Assembly (NCBI GenBank): GCA_027494015.1
Contig: JAOSJP010000039.1
Span: 62,001 to 126,000 of the forward strand
From: Anaerolineae bacterium
Lineage (GTDB): Bacteria; Chloroflexota; Anaerolineae; Aggregatilineales; Aggregatilineaceae
Length of the DNA: 64,000 nucleotides
Direction of reading: 5' to 3'
Part shown: one piece after another, positions 34,308-43,192 of the stretch
Layout: the number at the start of each line of letters is the position of its first letter
Numbering within the stretch: the stretch's first letter is position 1
The notes under the pieces: model-generated
What the model was told of the DNA's origin: nothing
Database searches by the model: none
The model's input: the letters and a program-made list of their open reading frames with translations, nothing else
Made by a program: the position numbers and the translations under genes

Positions 34308-34724
34308 TCACCGCTCCTTGACGCGCGACCAGGTATTGATCACGAACAACCACCCGGCGACAGTCTGCAGCACAGCGGAAACTGCCAGCATCCACCCCAG
34401 GTCAGGGTCGGAGCCGGTGACGCGCGGCTCGCTGATGATGCGCAGAATCAGCCCCGCATTCAGCAGAATAAACGTGGCCCAGCCCAGCGCTTCGCTGCCG
34501 CGCGGCTGTGCTTTGGTGAACTTCGGGAACATCCAGTACGCGACACCGATAATGAGCTGGGTGACCCACCCCACCGCCAACAGGTGAACATAGACCGGGT
34601 TCAACGCGCTCATCCAGGAGGGGAGGTCAATCTCCGTGCGGGCCTGGTACAGAACACCGGCCAGCAGCGCCAGTACAAAGTAGAGCAGACCGGCTTTGAT
34701 AAACCATCGGGTGAGTCGTGGCAT
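34308..34724 (-). CDS. Small four-helix COX1-like membrane protein (paralogue 2)
   Basis: 138 residues, ATG 34724 with AGGAAACATCAC upstream. Four membrane segments. His47 in VYVHLLAVGWVTQL, YWMFPKF at the end of helix 2, and a final NTWSRVKER parallel the paralogue downstream. A heme or quinone role is possible, but only one strongly conserved His per chain is seen. A 36-codon open frame ends 18 bases upstream. Confidence 0.7.
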   Translation of the reverse strand: MPRLTRWFIKAGLLYFVLALLAGVLYQARTEIDLPSWMSALNPVYVHLLAVGWVTQLIIGVAYWMFPKFTKAQPRGSEALGWATFILLNAGLILRIISEPRVTGSDPDLGWMLAVSAVLQTVAGWLFVINTWSRVKER

Positions 34725-34742
34725 GATGTGATGTTTCCTGAG

Positions 34743-34853
34743 TTACCTCGATTGCTGGACAAGAGCATTCACGCCGCTCTCGTCAGGATGGAAGTTGCCA
34801 GGCAAATATCTAGCGAGGAAAGACCATGAGCGCCACTCATATTGTAACGACAT
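34743..34853 (-). CDS. Possible 36-residue leader peptide
   Basis: ATG 34853 after GGCGGCAG, stop TAA 18 bases before the COX1-like paralogue 2 start. The sequence is aromatic-rich at the start (LQYEWRSWSFLARYL) and acidic/neutral after. It could be a translated upstream ORF or simply leader sequence. No family recognised. Confidence 0.25.
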   Translation of the reverse strand: MSLQYEWRSWSFLARYLPGNFHPDESGVNALVQQSR

Positions 34854-34938
34854 CTGCCGCCGTTGATGACCTGTTGCATATCCATGCGCCCATGCGCCAT
34901 CAGGACAATCGGCGCGCCACACTGAGCGCCGGGGCCAG

Positions 34939-35805
34939 TCACCACAGCTCCTCGTCATCAAGCTCCTCTTCTTCCAGGGCGATGTCTTTCTTCTTTTTGC
35001 GCGCCCACTGCACGGGGTCTTCGAGCGTGCGGCGGGCGGCTTCGGCCACCTGCGCGGCGAACATCTCGTGACGGTCGAGGGCGAAGGCCAGCGGCTCTCC
35101 CCCCACGTCGAAGCGGAGCAGGCCCGCCGCCTCTGGCCGATCCAGCCGGCGAATGGCGCTCACGTTCTGCACGGCCTCCAGCGGAATGGCGCGCTGCGTT
35201 TCTTCACCGGACAGCACGACGATGTGGGACGGCATGAGGTAGAGGCCCACTGGCTCGGCCAGAGTCCAGGCTCCGTGTATGTCCTGGCGAGCCGGATGAG
35301 CCTGGGCTGGCCCATAGTGAATGTAGGGACGGCGGCGGCGATACGCGGTGACCTGCTCCGCCGTAGCCACGACCTTGAGCGCGCGCACCAGCGCGTGCAT
35401 GGCCAGGCGCGACAGCCGCACCCGGAGCAGAATCCAGCGGCGCTCGTGCCCGGCGTGCAGCCATATCTCGTTGCGTCCCGACGAGTACTTGCGCGGGCGA
35501 CCAAACCAGCGCAGGTCCGCCGGGCTGAAAGAGGCGCACGGCTGACCCGCCCCGTCCAGCGCATACGCGGCGATCCCGTCGCGGGTCACGGCGATGACGC
35601 CTTTCTGCCAGCCGGAGCGTCGCCTGCCCTGAGTGATCGTCTGACAACTGATGCCGTCTGCCTGGGCGCAGTAGAGCGGCTGCTCCGCCTGCTGGATGCG
35701 CCGGATTAACGCTTGTGCGGCTTTTGCGCGGCGACGATTGCGCAGGGCGCTGCCGATGCTGACGCCCAGCAAGGCTCCCATCAACGCCGGGGCAATGAGA
35801 GACAT
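34939..35805 (-). CDS. Membrane-anchored PH-like protein, unknown function
   Basis: 288 residues from ATG 35805. One N-terminal membrane segment (SLIAPALMGALLGVSIGSAL) precedes a basic stretch (RNRRRAKAA). Two beta-rich blocks follow, with strands such as GVIAVTRDGIAAYAL, WILLRVRLSR, VGLYLMPSHIVVL and LLRFDVGGEPLAFAL, in a rhythm like tandem PH/bPH domains. The extreme C-terminus is very acidic (ALEEEELDDEELW). No signal for catalysis. It may be a membrane-surface adaptor. Confidence 0.65.
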   Translation of the reverse strand: MSLIAPALMGALLGVSIGSALRNRRRAKAAQALIRRIQQAEQPLYCAQADGISCQTITQGRRRSGWQKGVIAVTRDGIAAYALDGAGQPCASFSPADLRWFGRPRKYSSGRNEIWLHAGHERRWILLRVRLSRLAMHALVRALKVVATAEQVTAYRRRRPYIHYGPAQAHPARQDIHGAWTLAEPVGLYLMPSHIVVLSGEETQRAIPLEAVQNVSAIRRLDRPEAAGLLRFDVGGEPLAFALDRHEMFAAQVAEAARRTLEDPVQWARKKKKDIALEEEELDDEELW

Positions 35806-35958
35806 AACCAACGCGGCATCCTCCGGTTCGCGGGTGGCGGGCGCGCAGGCTCCTTGCAGCAGAGTATAGCATCTGCCGGGAGGGGCCGGTGAATGTGCTC
35901 TGCTCGGCGGGCGATTGCATCAAGCGGGCGCGTTTTGCCCCCTCTTCGGGCAGCCGGT

Positions 35959-35990
35959 TGTAGGGGCGGGTTTGCAAATCCGCCCCTACA
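35959..35990. repeat. Palindromic repeat family C, copy 4
   Basis: TGTAGGGGCGGGTTTGCAAA plus mirrored arm with small central mismatches, in the gap upstream of the secreted paralogues. Confidence 0.85.
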
Positions 35991-36279
35991 GGCCCTGCCA
36001 GGTTGCTGAGCTTCTCGCTCAAGCCGCCCGTTCCTTCCGTTGATTGTGATCGCTCGTCGTTACGCTAAATCAAACTGTCTAATATGTCCGTCCCTCCATG
36101 CATGGAGAGGGGGCGGCCAGGCCCGCGCCAGTGGGCCGGGGGGGGTGAGGAAAAGCGGGGTGTGGCCTGGCTGCGCCCTTTTTCGATCCCCCTGTGCTCC
36201 TTCTGTTCACACGGGAAGAGTCATACTCTCTTTTAGCCCTTTGAAATTCTAGCCGCTACAACTTTCTACCACATCTTTA

Positions 36280-36309
36280 TTGATTCTGGACGATAGATAG
36301 GCGTATGAT
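36280..36309 (+). promoter_or_regulatory. Sigma-70-like promoter for the secreted paralogue genes
   Basis: TTGATT (36280-36285), an 18-base spacer and TATGAT (36304-36309), in an AT-rich stretch, about 95 bases before ATG 36405. Confidence 0.5.
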
Positions 36310-36404
36310 GAATTTGTACCAGATTTCGCAAACGATCGCCGTCCGGTTGAAAGGCCGGGCTGGGGAGGTGTACGGTTAGTCATTATTCTTGAGGAGGCGG
36401 ATCC

Positions 36405-37913
36405 ATGCGTCAATGGCCTGGTTGGGCCAGGGCAGCCCTCACGGTGCTGCTGATTATGATCGCGTTGGGAGCCGTGCAACCGCAACGCCCGGTGGCGGAT
36501 GCCCAGGGCGGCGGGAGTATCAGTTACGGCTCGAAGGTCCTCGGCAGAATCTCCGCCGATCTCCCCGAAGTGATGTACAGCTTCAATGGCACAGCGGGCG
36601 ACCTGATCCAGGTGCGCGTCAAGAACTGGGTCGGCACGCTCGATCCCCAGGTGACGCTGCTGGCCCCCGACGGGCAGAACGCCGGCAGCAGCACCCGCAG
36701 CCCGTTTGCCGTCGCGAGCCAGGACGCTACCCTGGCGCTTTTTTTGCCGCAGACCGGCGTCTATATGCTGCTGGTCAGCGCGGAGAGCGCGACGAGCGGC
36801 CAGTTTCTGCTCACCCTGCAAGGGCGGGGCGTGGTGATGGCCACGCCGCTCGCCTACGGGCAGGGCCTCGATGTCACCGTCCCCCTCAACCCGCAGCCGC
36901 AGTATTTCACCTTTGAGACCGAAGACTGCCCGACCGTCTTCACCGTCGCCAACCTCAGCGAAGGGCAGCCGTTCACCTTCCCCTTCATGGTCAAGGTGCG
37001 CAACGCGCAAGGGCACCTGATCGCGCTGCTTTATGGCGGGGACGCCGTAGAAGACCGCCTGATTTTGCCCGCGCGCAGCGGACGTTACGAGGTCGAGGTG
37101 CTCTCCGAAGACCCGCAGCAGCAGGGGACGATCCACCTGCTGGTGACTTGCGCCGACCAGGCTCCCGGCTGTATCGGAGGCGCGGCGGGTGGCGCTGCGG
37201 GGGCTGACCTGGGCGTGGCGGCGGAGTGCCCGCCATGCTTCAGCGAGGACTTCGGCGGGGAGCTATGCGACGAATTTGAGGTGACGGCCACCCACGAAGG
37301 GGACGGCACCTACAGCTTCGCCTGGCCCGCCGTTGAGGGCGCTGAGTGGTACATCTTCTACATCCTGGATGCCTGGGGGGTCATGCTGGCTGACTCGCCG
37401 ATCATGCTGGAGGGCGACACCAGCCACACGTATACCTTCAATCCCGCTGACCTGGACCGGGGGCCATTCACGGCCCATGTGAACGCGGGGAGTGGCATGG
37501 ACATTGGGACATTCCTCTGCGTGGACGAGGTTCAATTCTCCTTCGAAGGGCCGATCCCGGAGTGCGCAATTAATGTTGGCGTGGACATTGTGCCGGGCGC
37601 AGTGCGCCTGGCCGTAGCGAGTTGGACTCCTGCGCCGGGCGCTGCCGCCTATCTGATCCACATCTATGCCTACGCGGATGATGGCGGGCTGATCGGGATT
37701 CGCGTCCTCACCGTGCCCGGCGATGCCGCCACCTACCATCTTGATGGGGTCTTCCCCGCCGATTACTCACGGTTTCGGATCGAGGTTGACGCCTACAGCG
37801 AAGCCACCGGCGGCGGAGCCTTCGGCGACATGCCTCGTGGCTTCATGTGCAGCGGCGGCACCGACGTTGAGTTCCCCAAGACCGGTCCTGTGGAATGGGG
37901 TCCTGGGGCGTAG
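36405..37913 (+). CDS. Secreted multidomain protein (PPC-like plus Fn3-like), paralogue 1
   Basis: 502 residues, ATG after GAGGAGG. Signal peptide (ARAALTVLLIMIALGAVQP) to about residue 34. Residues ~38-135 resemble a bacterial pre-peptidase C-terminal (PPC) beta-sandwich: ISYGSKVLGRISADLPEVMYSF, YMLLVSAES. A second similar block with Cys pairs ends near residue 255 after a Gly/Ala linker. The C-terminal ~230 residues have Fn3-like sandwiches (FAWPAVEGAEWYIFYIL) rich in Asp/Glu. No enzyme motif. A surface adhesin or binding role is inferred. It is co-directional with the next paralogue, 24 bases apart. Confidence 0.72.
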   Translation: MRQWPGWARAALTVLLIMIALGAVQPQRPVADAQGGGSISYGSKVLGRISADLPEVMYSFNGTAGDLIQVRVKNWVGTLDPQVTLLAPDGQNAGSSTRSPFAVASQDATLALFLPQTGVYMLLVSAESATSGQFLLTLQGRGVVMATPLAYGQGLDVTVPLNPQPQYFTFETEDCPTVFTVANLSEGQPFTFPFMVKVRNAQGHLIALLYGGDAVEDRLILPARSGRYEVEVLSEDPQQQGTIHLLVTCADQAPGCIGGAAGGAAGADLGVAAECPPCFSEDFGGELCDEFEVTATHEGDGTYSFAWPAVEGAEWYIFYILDAWGVMLADSPIMLEGDTSHTYTFNPADLDRGPFTAHVNAGSGMDIGTFLCVDEVQFSFEGPIPECAINVGVDIVPGAVRLAVASWTPAPGAAAYLIHIYAYADDGGLIGIRVLTVPGDAATYHLDGVFPADYSRFRIEVDAYSEATGGGAFGDMPRGFMCSGGTDVEFPKTGPVEWGPGA

Positions 37914-37937
37914 CCCTGGCCTGAGGAGGAGACGACC

Positions 37938-40375
37938 ATGAAACAAATGCGCACACAATGGCTGCGCGCCGGGCTGCTGGCGGCGATCCTCATGACGATC
38001 GCGCTGCTGCCTAACGCGCCAGCGGTCACTCAGGCTCAGGGCGGCGGCACGATCAGCTATGGCGCGAAAGTGTTCGGCACCATCGCCGAAGACGCGCCGC
38101 GCGTCACCTACAGCTTCACCGGCAGCACGGGCGATGTGATCACCGTCATCGCCGACAACTGGACGGGGACGCTCGACCTGCGCGCCGAGCTGATCGCCCC
38201 CAACGGGCTGATCATCGCCAGCAGCGCCCAGAACACGCTCGACGACAACATGCAGGGCGCGTACCTCTCGGCAGTCCTGCCGGGCGATGGCATCTACCTG
38301 CTGTGGATCACCAGCGAGAACGCCACGACTGGCGACTTCGCGCTGACTCTGCTGGGGCAGGGCGCGCCGGACAGCACAGAGCTGATCTTCGGGCAGGCGG
38401 TGGACGTGACCCTGATCCCCGCCGCCGACCCGCTGCTCTTCTGGTTCGAGGCGGAGGACTGTCCCACCTCGCTCGTCGTGACCAGCCTGAGCGAAGGACG
38501 GCCCTTCACCTACCCGTTCGTGGTCAGGGTCTACGACCAGCGCGGGCAGACCGTCGCCCTGCTGCGCGGCGGCGAGGAGCTCGAAGACTGGGTGACGGTC
38601 ACGCCACGCAGCGGGCGCTACGAAGTCGAAGCGTCCTCCGACGACCTGCTGGAGGCGGGGGACGTCCGCCTGCTGGTCACCTGCGCGGCGGACGTGCCTG
38701 GTTGTGTCGCCGGGCAGGCGGGCATCTCCGGCGTGGCGGGCAGCGGCCCGCAGGTATGCCCGTCGTGCTTTGTCCCTGGCGATCCGCCGGATAGCGGCGG
38801 CTGCCCAGACCTCCACTTCCGGGCGGAGGCCCGCGACGCTGATCACGCCCGGCAGGTGACGGTGACGTGGGACGCCATGCCCGGCGCGACGGGTTACTCG
38901 GTGACTACGTCTATGGCCGCACCGCCGACAGCGGCGAGATGTACCTGACGCATGCCACCTGGACGCCCGGCGATCCAACCTGGTTCACCTGGCTCCTGCC
39001 GGAACACTACGTCGCTTTCCGCTTCGCCTTGCGCGTTGCCATCGGCGACGACGTGGTATGCGTCGAGGAGACCAGCCTGGAGTTCGAGGTTCCCCCAGAC
39101 GATGGCGAGCCGGTCTGCGAGACTTTCTCCATTGGCATGGACATCACCGACCCTGAGGGACGCGAGGTGATGTGGACATGGCCGGCCTATCCTGGCGCAG
39201 AAGCCTACGTGCTGGAGTGGTACGAGATTCTGGATGATGATAGCGAGGCGCTGCGCGGCAGCATCTTGCTCGGCCCTGGCACGACTGCTTTTACCGTCAG
39301 GCTTCCGGAGCCGACCGCTGCCCGCGACACGTGGCGGGTACGGGTGCGCGTGCAACTGGATGGCGGGTTCCCGTGCTTTGCCGAGCGCACCTTTGGGTTC
39401 CTCCACCACCTGCCAGACTGCGAGGACTTCACCCTGGTCGAGACAGTACATACTGCCGTGTCGTCCACGATCATCTGGTCGGAGTATCCTGGCGCGATGG
39501 GCTACATGATGTCGGTGCTGGACGAGACCGGCGAGACGATGATCCCGCCCTTCCCACTGCTGCTGCCGCCCGACCAGTTCTCCTACGTGCTGGAGGGTCT
39601 GCCGCCTGGGAACTATCTCGTGCGCGTCGGGCCGTGGATGGAGGCGACCTTCTGTGAGGAAGAGCTGACCCTGACCTTCGAGCAGGGGCAGTTCCCCTGC
39701 CTGATCCGCACCAACCGGACAGACGTGCGGGTGCGCGTGGGGCCGGGGGTGGATCGGGCCGCGTTCGCCTTCCTGACGGCGGGCGTGGAGTACCCGGTCA
39801 TCGGCTTTGCCTACGACGCGGCGGGCAACCGTTGGTGGCAGCTTGACAGAGCGGCCATCCCCGGCGGCGAGGCAGCGCTCAGCCTGTGGGTGTTGGACAG
39901 CGAAGTCGAGGAGATCGGCGACTGTGACAACGTCCCCCAGGGCGAGGTGCCGCCGGACATTCCTGCAGAACCCTGGGAGCCTGAAGAGCCACAGGAGCCT
40001 GGAGAGCCGGGCGAACCCGGTCAATGGCTGCCGTGTGGCTCGTGCAACACGTGCGGGCACCCGGCCAGCGAGTGCGTCACTTCGCCGGAAGGGCTTTGCC
40101 TGTGGGACCCGGCGACATGTGCGCCAGCGCCGCAATGTTACTCGCTGTCAGTCAGCACAGCAGGATGTCCGCATGGAACTGTGGCGGTGCTGACTCCGCC
40201 CAACTGCGATGGGGGGTGGTCGCCAGGGAGCACGGTCACTCTGAGCGCCGATATCTCTGGTCAGTGCAAGCTTTTCGAAGGTTGGTCCGGCACCTGTCCT
40301 GGTGCTTCCGGTACCAGTACTTCGATCACAATCACGATGAACGCGAGCTGCTCTGTGATCGCTACCTTCTACTAG
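37938..40375 (+). pseudogene. Secreted paralogue 2, interrupted by one frameshift near 38892-38910 (or a sequence error)
   Basis: ATG 37938 after GAGGAGGAG. The first frame gives signal peptide, PPC-like domains and VTWDAMPGATGYSV before ending at 38948. The -1 frame picks up at about 38900 with GDYVYGRTADSGEMYL and runs to 40375. Paralogue 1 is continuous across the same point, so a single lost base or an assembly error is likeliest. The restored product of ~812 residues adds further Fn3-like units, an SH3b-like stretch (TNRTDVRVRVGPGVDR), a PEEPQEPGEPGEPG linker, a Cys-rich segment and an InlB B-repeat-like C-terminus. Confidence 0.75.
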
Positions 40376-40385
40376 GCAGAATGCG

Positions 40386-40411
40386 GTGGGGCGCAGCGCG
40401 CTGCGCCCCAC
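40386..40411 (+). terminator. GC-rich hairpin after secreted paralogue 2
   Basis: 11-bp perfect stem GTGGGGCGCAG / CTGCGCCCCAC, 4-base loop, 10 bases after the stop. No U-run. Confidence 0.6.
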
Positions 40412-40444
40412 GTCTCCGTTGAGGGCTATCGCCTCATATAAACA

Positions 40445-40474
40445 TCAGGGGTGAGTCCCGCGACTCACCCCTGA
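40445..40474. terminator. Bidirectional hairpin terminator between convergent genes
   Basis: 13-bp perfect stem TCAGGGGTGAGTC / GACTCACCCCTGA with loop CCGC, followed by CAACATTTT on the plus strand. It lies between the convergent secreted paralogue and aldolase genes. Confidence 0.7.
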
Positions 40475-40503
40475 CAACATTTTCCACATCGCGGCGCTGG
40501 CCG

Positions 40504-41259
40504 TCAGGCGTAGCGCACGCGCAAGGCCGCCATCTGTTCTTCAGTGAGGTAGTTGATATGCCCCACCTGGCTCGCCACCAGGAAGATGCGCGCGTTCAGC
40601 TCGATGCTCTCCATGTTGAACGCGGCGTCGGTGAGGGTGGGGGCGTAGGCCACCGCGCCGTGATTGCCCAGCAACAGCGTGATGTGGTCGCGCAGGTAGG
40701 GGATGATCGAGTCCGGAAGCTCGTCGCCGCCGGGAATGGCGTAGGGCACCAGCGGGCACGGCCCGGTGCGCACGACCGTCTCCGGCAGGAAGGGCCTGTC
40801 CAGCCCGATGCCAGCGACGGCCAGCCCGGTCGCTGTGGGCGGGTGGGCATGGACGACCGCGCGGATGTCGGGGCGGTGCTTGTAGATCGCCAGGTGCATG
40901 CGCCGCTCTGAGGAGGCATTTCTCCCCGTGCGCGACGCGATCAGCCGGCCATCCATGCCGAGCTTGATCATGTCCTCCGGGTTCATGAACCCCTTGCTGA
41001 CGTTGGTCGGGGTGATGATGATCTCGTCTTCGTTGAGGCGCACGGAGATGTTGCCGTCGTTCGCCGCGACGAAGAAGTGGTGGTAGAGCCGCTGGCCCAC
41101 CTTGCAGATTTCCGTCCGCGCATCCCATTCGTCCCATTCCGGCCAGGTGGCATTGGCCGGATGACTCACCGTCGCTGCATCCGAGACATCGCTGCGCGCC
41201 GAATCGCCGCTCACTGTCAGCGGGCGGCTGTTGGCCCGCACATGAGTAGAAGGTCGCAT
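40504..41259 (-). CDS. Class II aldolase/adducin-family sugar-phosphate aldolase or epimerase
   Basis: 251 residues from ATG 41259, with AAGGAAAC upstream. FVAANDGNISVRL, IITPTNVSKGFM, SSERRMHLAIY (catalytic Glu), VVHAHPPTATGLA (two zinc His) and LLGNHGAVAY (third zinc His) give the complete FucA/AraD metal and active site. It cleaves or epimerises a ketose phosphate such as fuculose-1-phosphate. The specific sugar is unknown. The ~45-residue N-terminal extension is Ser/Thr/Ala-rich. It is divergent from a DeoR-family gene, suggesting local control. Confidence 0.9.
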   Translation of the reverse strand: MRPSTHVRANSRPLTVSGDSARSDVSDAATVSHPANATWPEWDEWDARTEICKVGQRLYHHFFVAANDGNISVRLNEDEIIITPTNVSKGFMNPEDMIKLGMDGRLIASRTGRNASSERRMHLAIYKHRPDIRAVVHAHPPTATGLAVAGIGLDRPFLPETVVRTGPCPLVPYAIPGGDELPDSIIPYLRDHITLLLGNHGAVAYAPTLTDAAFNMESIELNARIFLVASQVGHINYLTEEQMAALRVRYA

Positions 41260-41288
41260 TTTCGTTTCCTTTCTTTAGAATTGCAGGA

Positions 41289-41317
41289 ACAATACAACAT
41301 CATGAAAGGAAAGTCAA
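41289..41317 (-). promoter_or_regulatory. Sigma-70 promoter of the aldolase gene
   Basis: On the minus strand TTGACT (41317-41312), a 17-base spacer and TATTGT (41294-41289), about 35 bases before ATG 41259. Good consensus match and spacing. Confidence 0.65.
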
Positions 41318-41406
41318 TGGTCTTTGCGCCGCATGAGGCCGGGAGATCGGGTAACGACCGGCGAATATGCGCCTGTTGCGGGCAGATTGTCGGTCCGAAA
41401 ATCGTG

Positions 41407-41412
41407 TATAAT
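41407..41412 (+). promoter_or_regulatory. -10 hexamer of the deoR-type gene
   Basis: Perfect TATAAT about 70 bases before ATG 41481. The -35 is poor (TTGTCG at only 14 bases). Between it and the ATG lies TTTCGTTTCTTTTCTT (41440-41455), nearly the same string as TTTCGTTTCCTTTCTT at 41260-41275 next to the aldolase start. The two copies may be operators of the encoded regulator. Confidence 0.4.
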
Positions 41413-41480
41413 GGACTCGGACAGCGACTTTGCGGGTTTCGTTTCTTTTCTTCTGTTTCGCTTAGCAAAGGGGGCGCGTG

Positions 41481-42260
41481 ATGTCAGCGCCGATGTTCGC
41501 AGAAGAACGACGCCGGGCGATCCTGGAGCAGTTGCGCAAGCATGGTCGCGTGGCCGTGCCAGACCTGGCCGAGCAGTTGCGGGTGAGCGCCGTCACCATC
41601 CGCAGCGACCTGAGCGCGCTGGAGGAGGCCGGCGTGCTGGAGCGCACCTATGGGGGCGCGGTGCTGCGGGCGGGTGCCCCTCTGCTCCAGGAATTGTCCT
41701 TCAACGTGCGCCAGGGGAAAGACCGCCGGCAGAAGAACGCCATTGCAGCGGCGGCGGCGGGCCTGCTGGCCGATGGATGCAGCGTCGCGCTCGATTGCAG
41801 CACGACCGCCTATGCGCTGGTGCCCTTCATCAAGCAGCTCAGCCGCGTCACGGTGATCACCAACAGCCTCCGCGTCGCGCAGAGTCTGCTGGAAAGCCCG
41901 CAGGCGGATGTGCTGCTGCCGGCGGGGCGACTGCGCCGCGACGCCATCTCCATCGTGGGACGCCCCGAAAGCCTGCCCCCCATCAACATCAACATCGGGT
42001 TTTTCGGCGCGCGCGGCATCACTGACACCATTGGCGTCACGGAGATCGACTCGGACGAGGCGGCCATGAAACGGGCCATGTACGGGCGCTGCGTCTCCCC
42101 GGTGATCGTTCTCGATGGCAGCAAGTGGGGGCAGGTCGCGCCGTACACCATCGTGCCTCCGTCCGAAGTGAGGCACGTCATCACATCCGGGGATGCGCCG
42201 GAGGCCCTCGTCGAGCGGTTTCGGGCGGGCGGCATTCAGGTGACGGTCGTGCTCTTCTAG
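41481..42260 (+). CDS. DeoR-family transcriptional regulator
   Basis: 259 residues from ATG 41481 (AAAGGGGG seven bases upstream; an overlapping GTG at 41478 is less likely). The N-terminal winged helix (RRRAILEQLRKHGRVAVPDLAEQLRVSAVTIRSDLSALEEAGVLERTYGGA) is the DeoR signature, residues ~10-60. The C-terminal sensor (SVALDCSTTAYALVPFI, VITNSLRVAQ) binds sugar phosphates in the family. It is divergent from the aldolase and probably represses it. Its TAG stop lies in the CTAG end of a mobile element. Confidence 0.92.
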   Translation: MSAPMFAEERRRAILEQLRKHGRVAVPDLAEQLRVSAVTIRSDLSALEEAGVLERTYGGAVLRAGAPLLQELSFNVRQGKDRRQKNAIAAAAAGLLADGCSVALDCSTTAYALVPFIKQLSRVTVITNSLRVAQSLLESPQADVLLPAGRLRRDAISIVGRPESLPPININIGFFGARGITDTIGVTEIDSDEAAMKRAMYGRCVSPVIVLDGSKWGQVAPYTIVPPSEVRHVITSGDAPEALVERFRAGGIQVTVVLF

Positions 42261-42415
42261 AGGCTGTTATGCACTGACGGCCCTGTCTTTCCCCAGCGGT
42301 TTTGGGTAGCTCCTGGTTGACCTCACCCCCGTCTCGGCGCTGGCGCGCCTCGACTCCCCCTCTCCATGCATGGAGAGGGGGAAAGGCCGAGCGGGGCGAG
42401 GCCAGGGGGTGAGGT
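42257..42415. mobile_element. CTAG-ended element, inverted copy of 31154-31367 (one end missing)
   Basis: The left end CTAGAGGCTGTTATGCAC (42257-42274) is identical to the inverted right end of the 31154-31367 element. The following GGCCCTGTCTTTCCCCAGCG segment and family-B copy 5 (42320-42415) also match in inverted order. No second terminal repeat is visible, so the copy is truncated or ends in the hairpin. CTAG overlaps the deoR-type stop codon. Confidence 0.72.
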
Positions 42416-42459
42416 AAAGCGGCGCGCTGGCTGCGCAACCCAGAGCCGCCGGTGTCTGC

Positions 42460-43182
42460 TCACTGGTCTGGCGGGCAGTCGCAGAATTCATCCAGCTCAG
42501 GCTCAAGGATGCCGATCTGCACGGCGTAGCCGATCAGCTCGCGGAAGCTGTGCACGTCCAGCTTGGTCATGATATTGGCGCGGTGCCTGGCCACCGTGGC
42601 GGGGCTGATGCACAGCAGTTCAGCGATCGAGCGGTTGGAGTGACCCTCCACCAGCAGGTGAAAGATCTCCTGCTCGCGTTCGGTCAGCAGGTCGTAGCGC
42701 GTGTCAGGCACCTGGGCCTGGCTGTCCCTCAGATACTCCTGGATGACCCGGTTGGAGATGTCCTGGCTCAGGTAGTAGTCGCCCCTGGAGGCCCGGTGAA
42801 CGGCCTGAACGACTTCGGAGCTGGGCGAGGTCTTGGTGACGAAGCCCAGCGCCCCGCTGTTCAGCGCCCGCAGGACGACGCTCTCGCGGCTGTACATGGT
42901 GACGATCACCACCTGGACGGGCTGCTTGGAGGCTGAAGTGCAGGACTTGATCTGGCCAATCACCCCCAACCCGCTGAAGCCGGGCATTGAGATGTCCAGC
43001 AGTACGACATCGGGCATCAGCTTGCGCGTGATCTCAAGCGCCTCACTGCCATCGGAAGCCTGCCCTATCACGTGCATGTCGGGTTGGGAGTCAATGGCGG
43101 TGGCCAGGCCCTCGCGAATGAGGGGGTGATCGTCGGCCAGAACAACAGCGATCTTCCGCCGATCCCGTTCTGCGGCAGGCAT
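42460..43182 (-). CDS. NarL/FixJ-type response regulator (receiver + LuxR HTH)
   Basis: 240 residues. Receiver domain ~11-135: acidic pair Asp17/Asp18, phosphoacceptor Asp63 in LLDISMPG, and the conserved Lys in FVTKTSP. LuxR-type HTH ~165-225: LTEREQEIFHLLVEGHSNRSIAELL and RHRANIMTKLDVHS. The linker carries an unusual Cys/Ser insertion (SCTSASKQP). It lies 10 bases after the kinase gene on the same strand, clearly its partner. Given the neighbouring HPP, cyanase and nar genes it may control nitrogen-oxide respiration. That is inference. Confidence 0.93.
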   Translation of the reverse strand: MPAAERDRRKIAVVLADDHPLIREGLATAIDSQPDMHVIGQASDGSEALEITRKLMPDVVLLDISMPGFSGLGVIGQIKSCTSASKQPVQVVIVTMYSRESVVLRALNSGALGFVTKTSPSSEVVQAVHRASRGDYYLSQDISNRVIQEYLRDSQAQVPDTRYDLLTEREQEIFHLLVEGHSNRSIAELLCISPATVARHRANIMTKLDVHSFRELIGYAVQIGILEPELDEFCDCPPDQ

Positions 43183-43192
43183 GACACACTCC

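Larger units (their letters stand above)
35806..36404. other. Intergenic region with repeats and a promoter
   Basis: About 600 bases: CGATTGCATCAAG-type end (35908), family-C palindrome (35959-35990), decayed family-B copy (~36093-36150), an AT-rich tract, then the promoter at 36280-36309. Confidence 0.65.
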
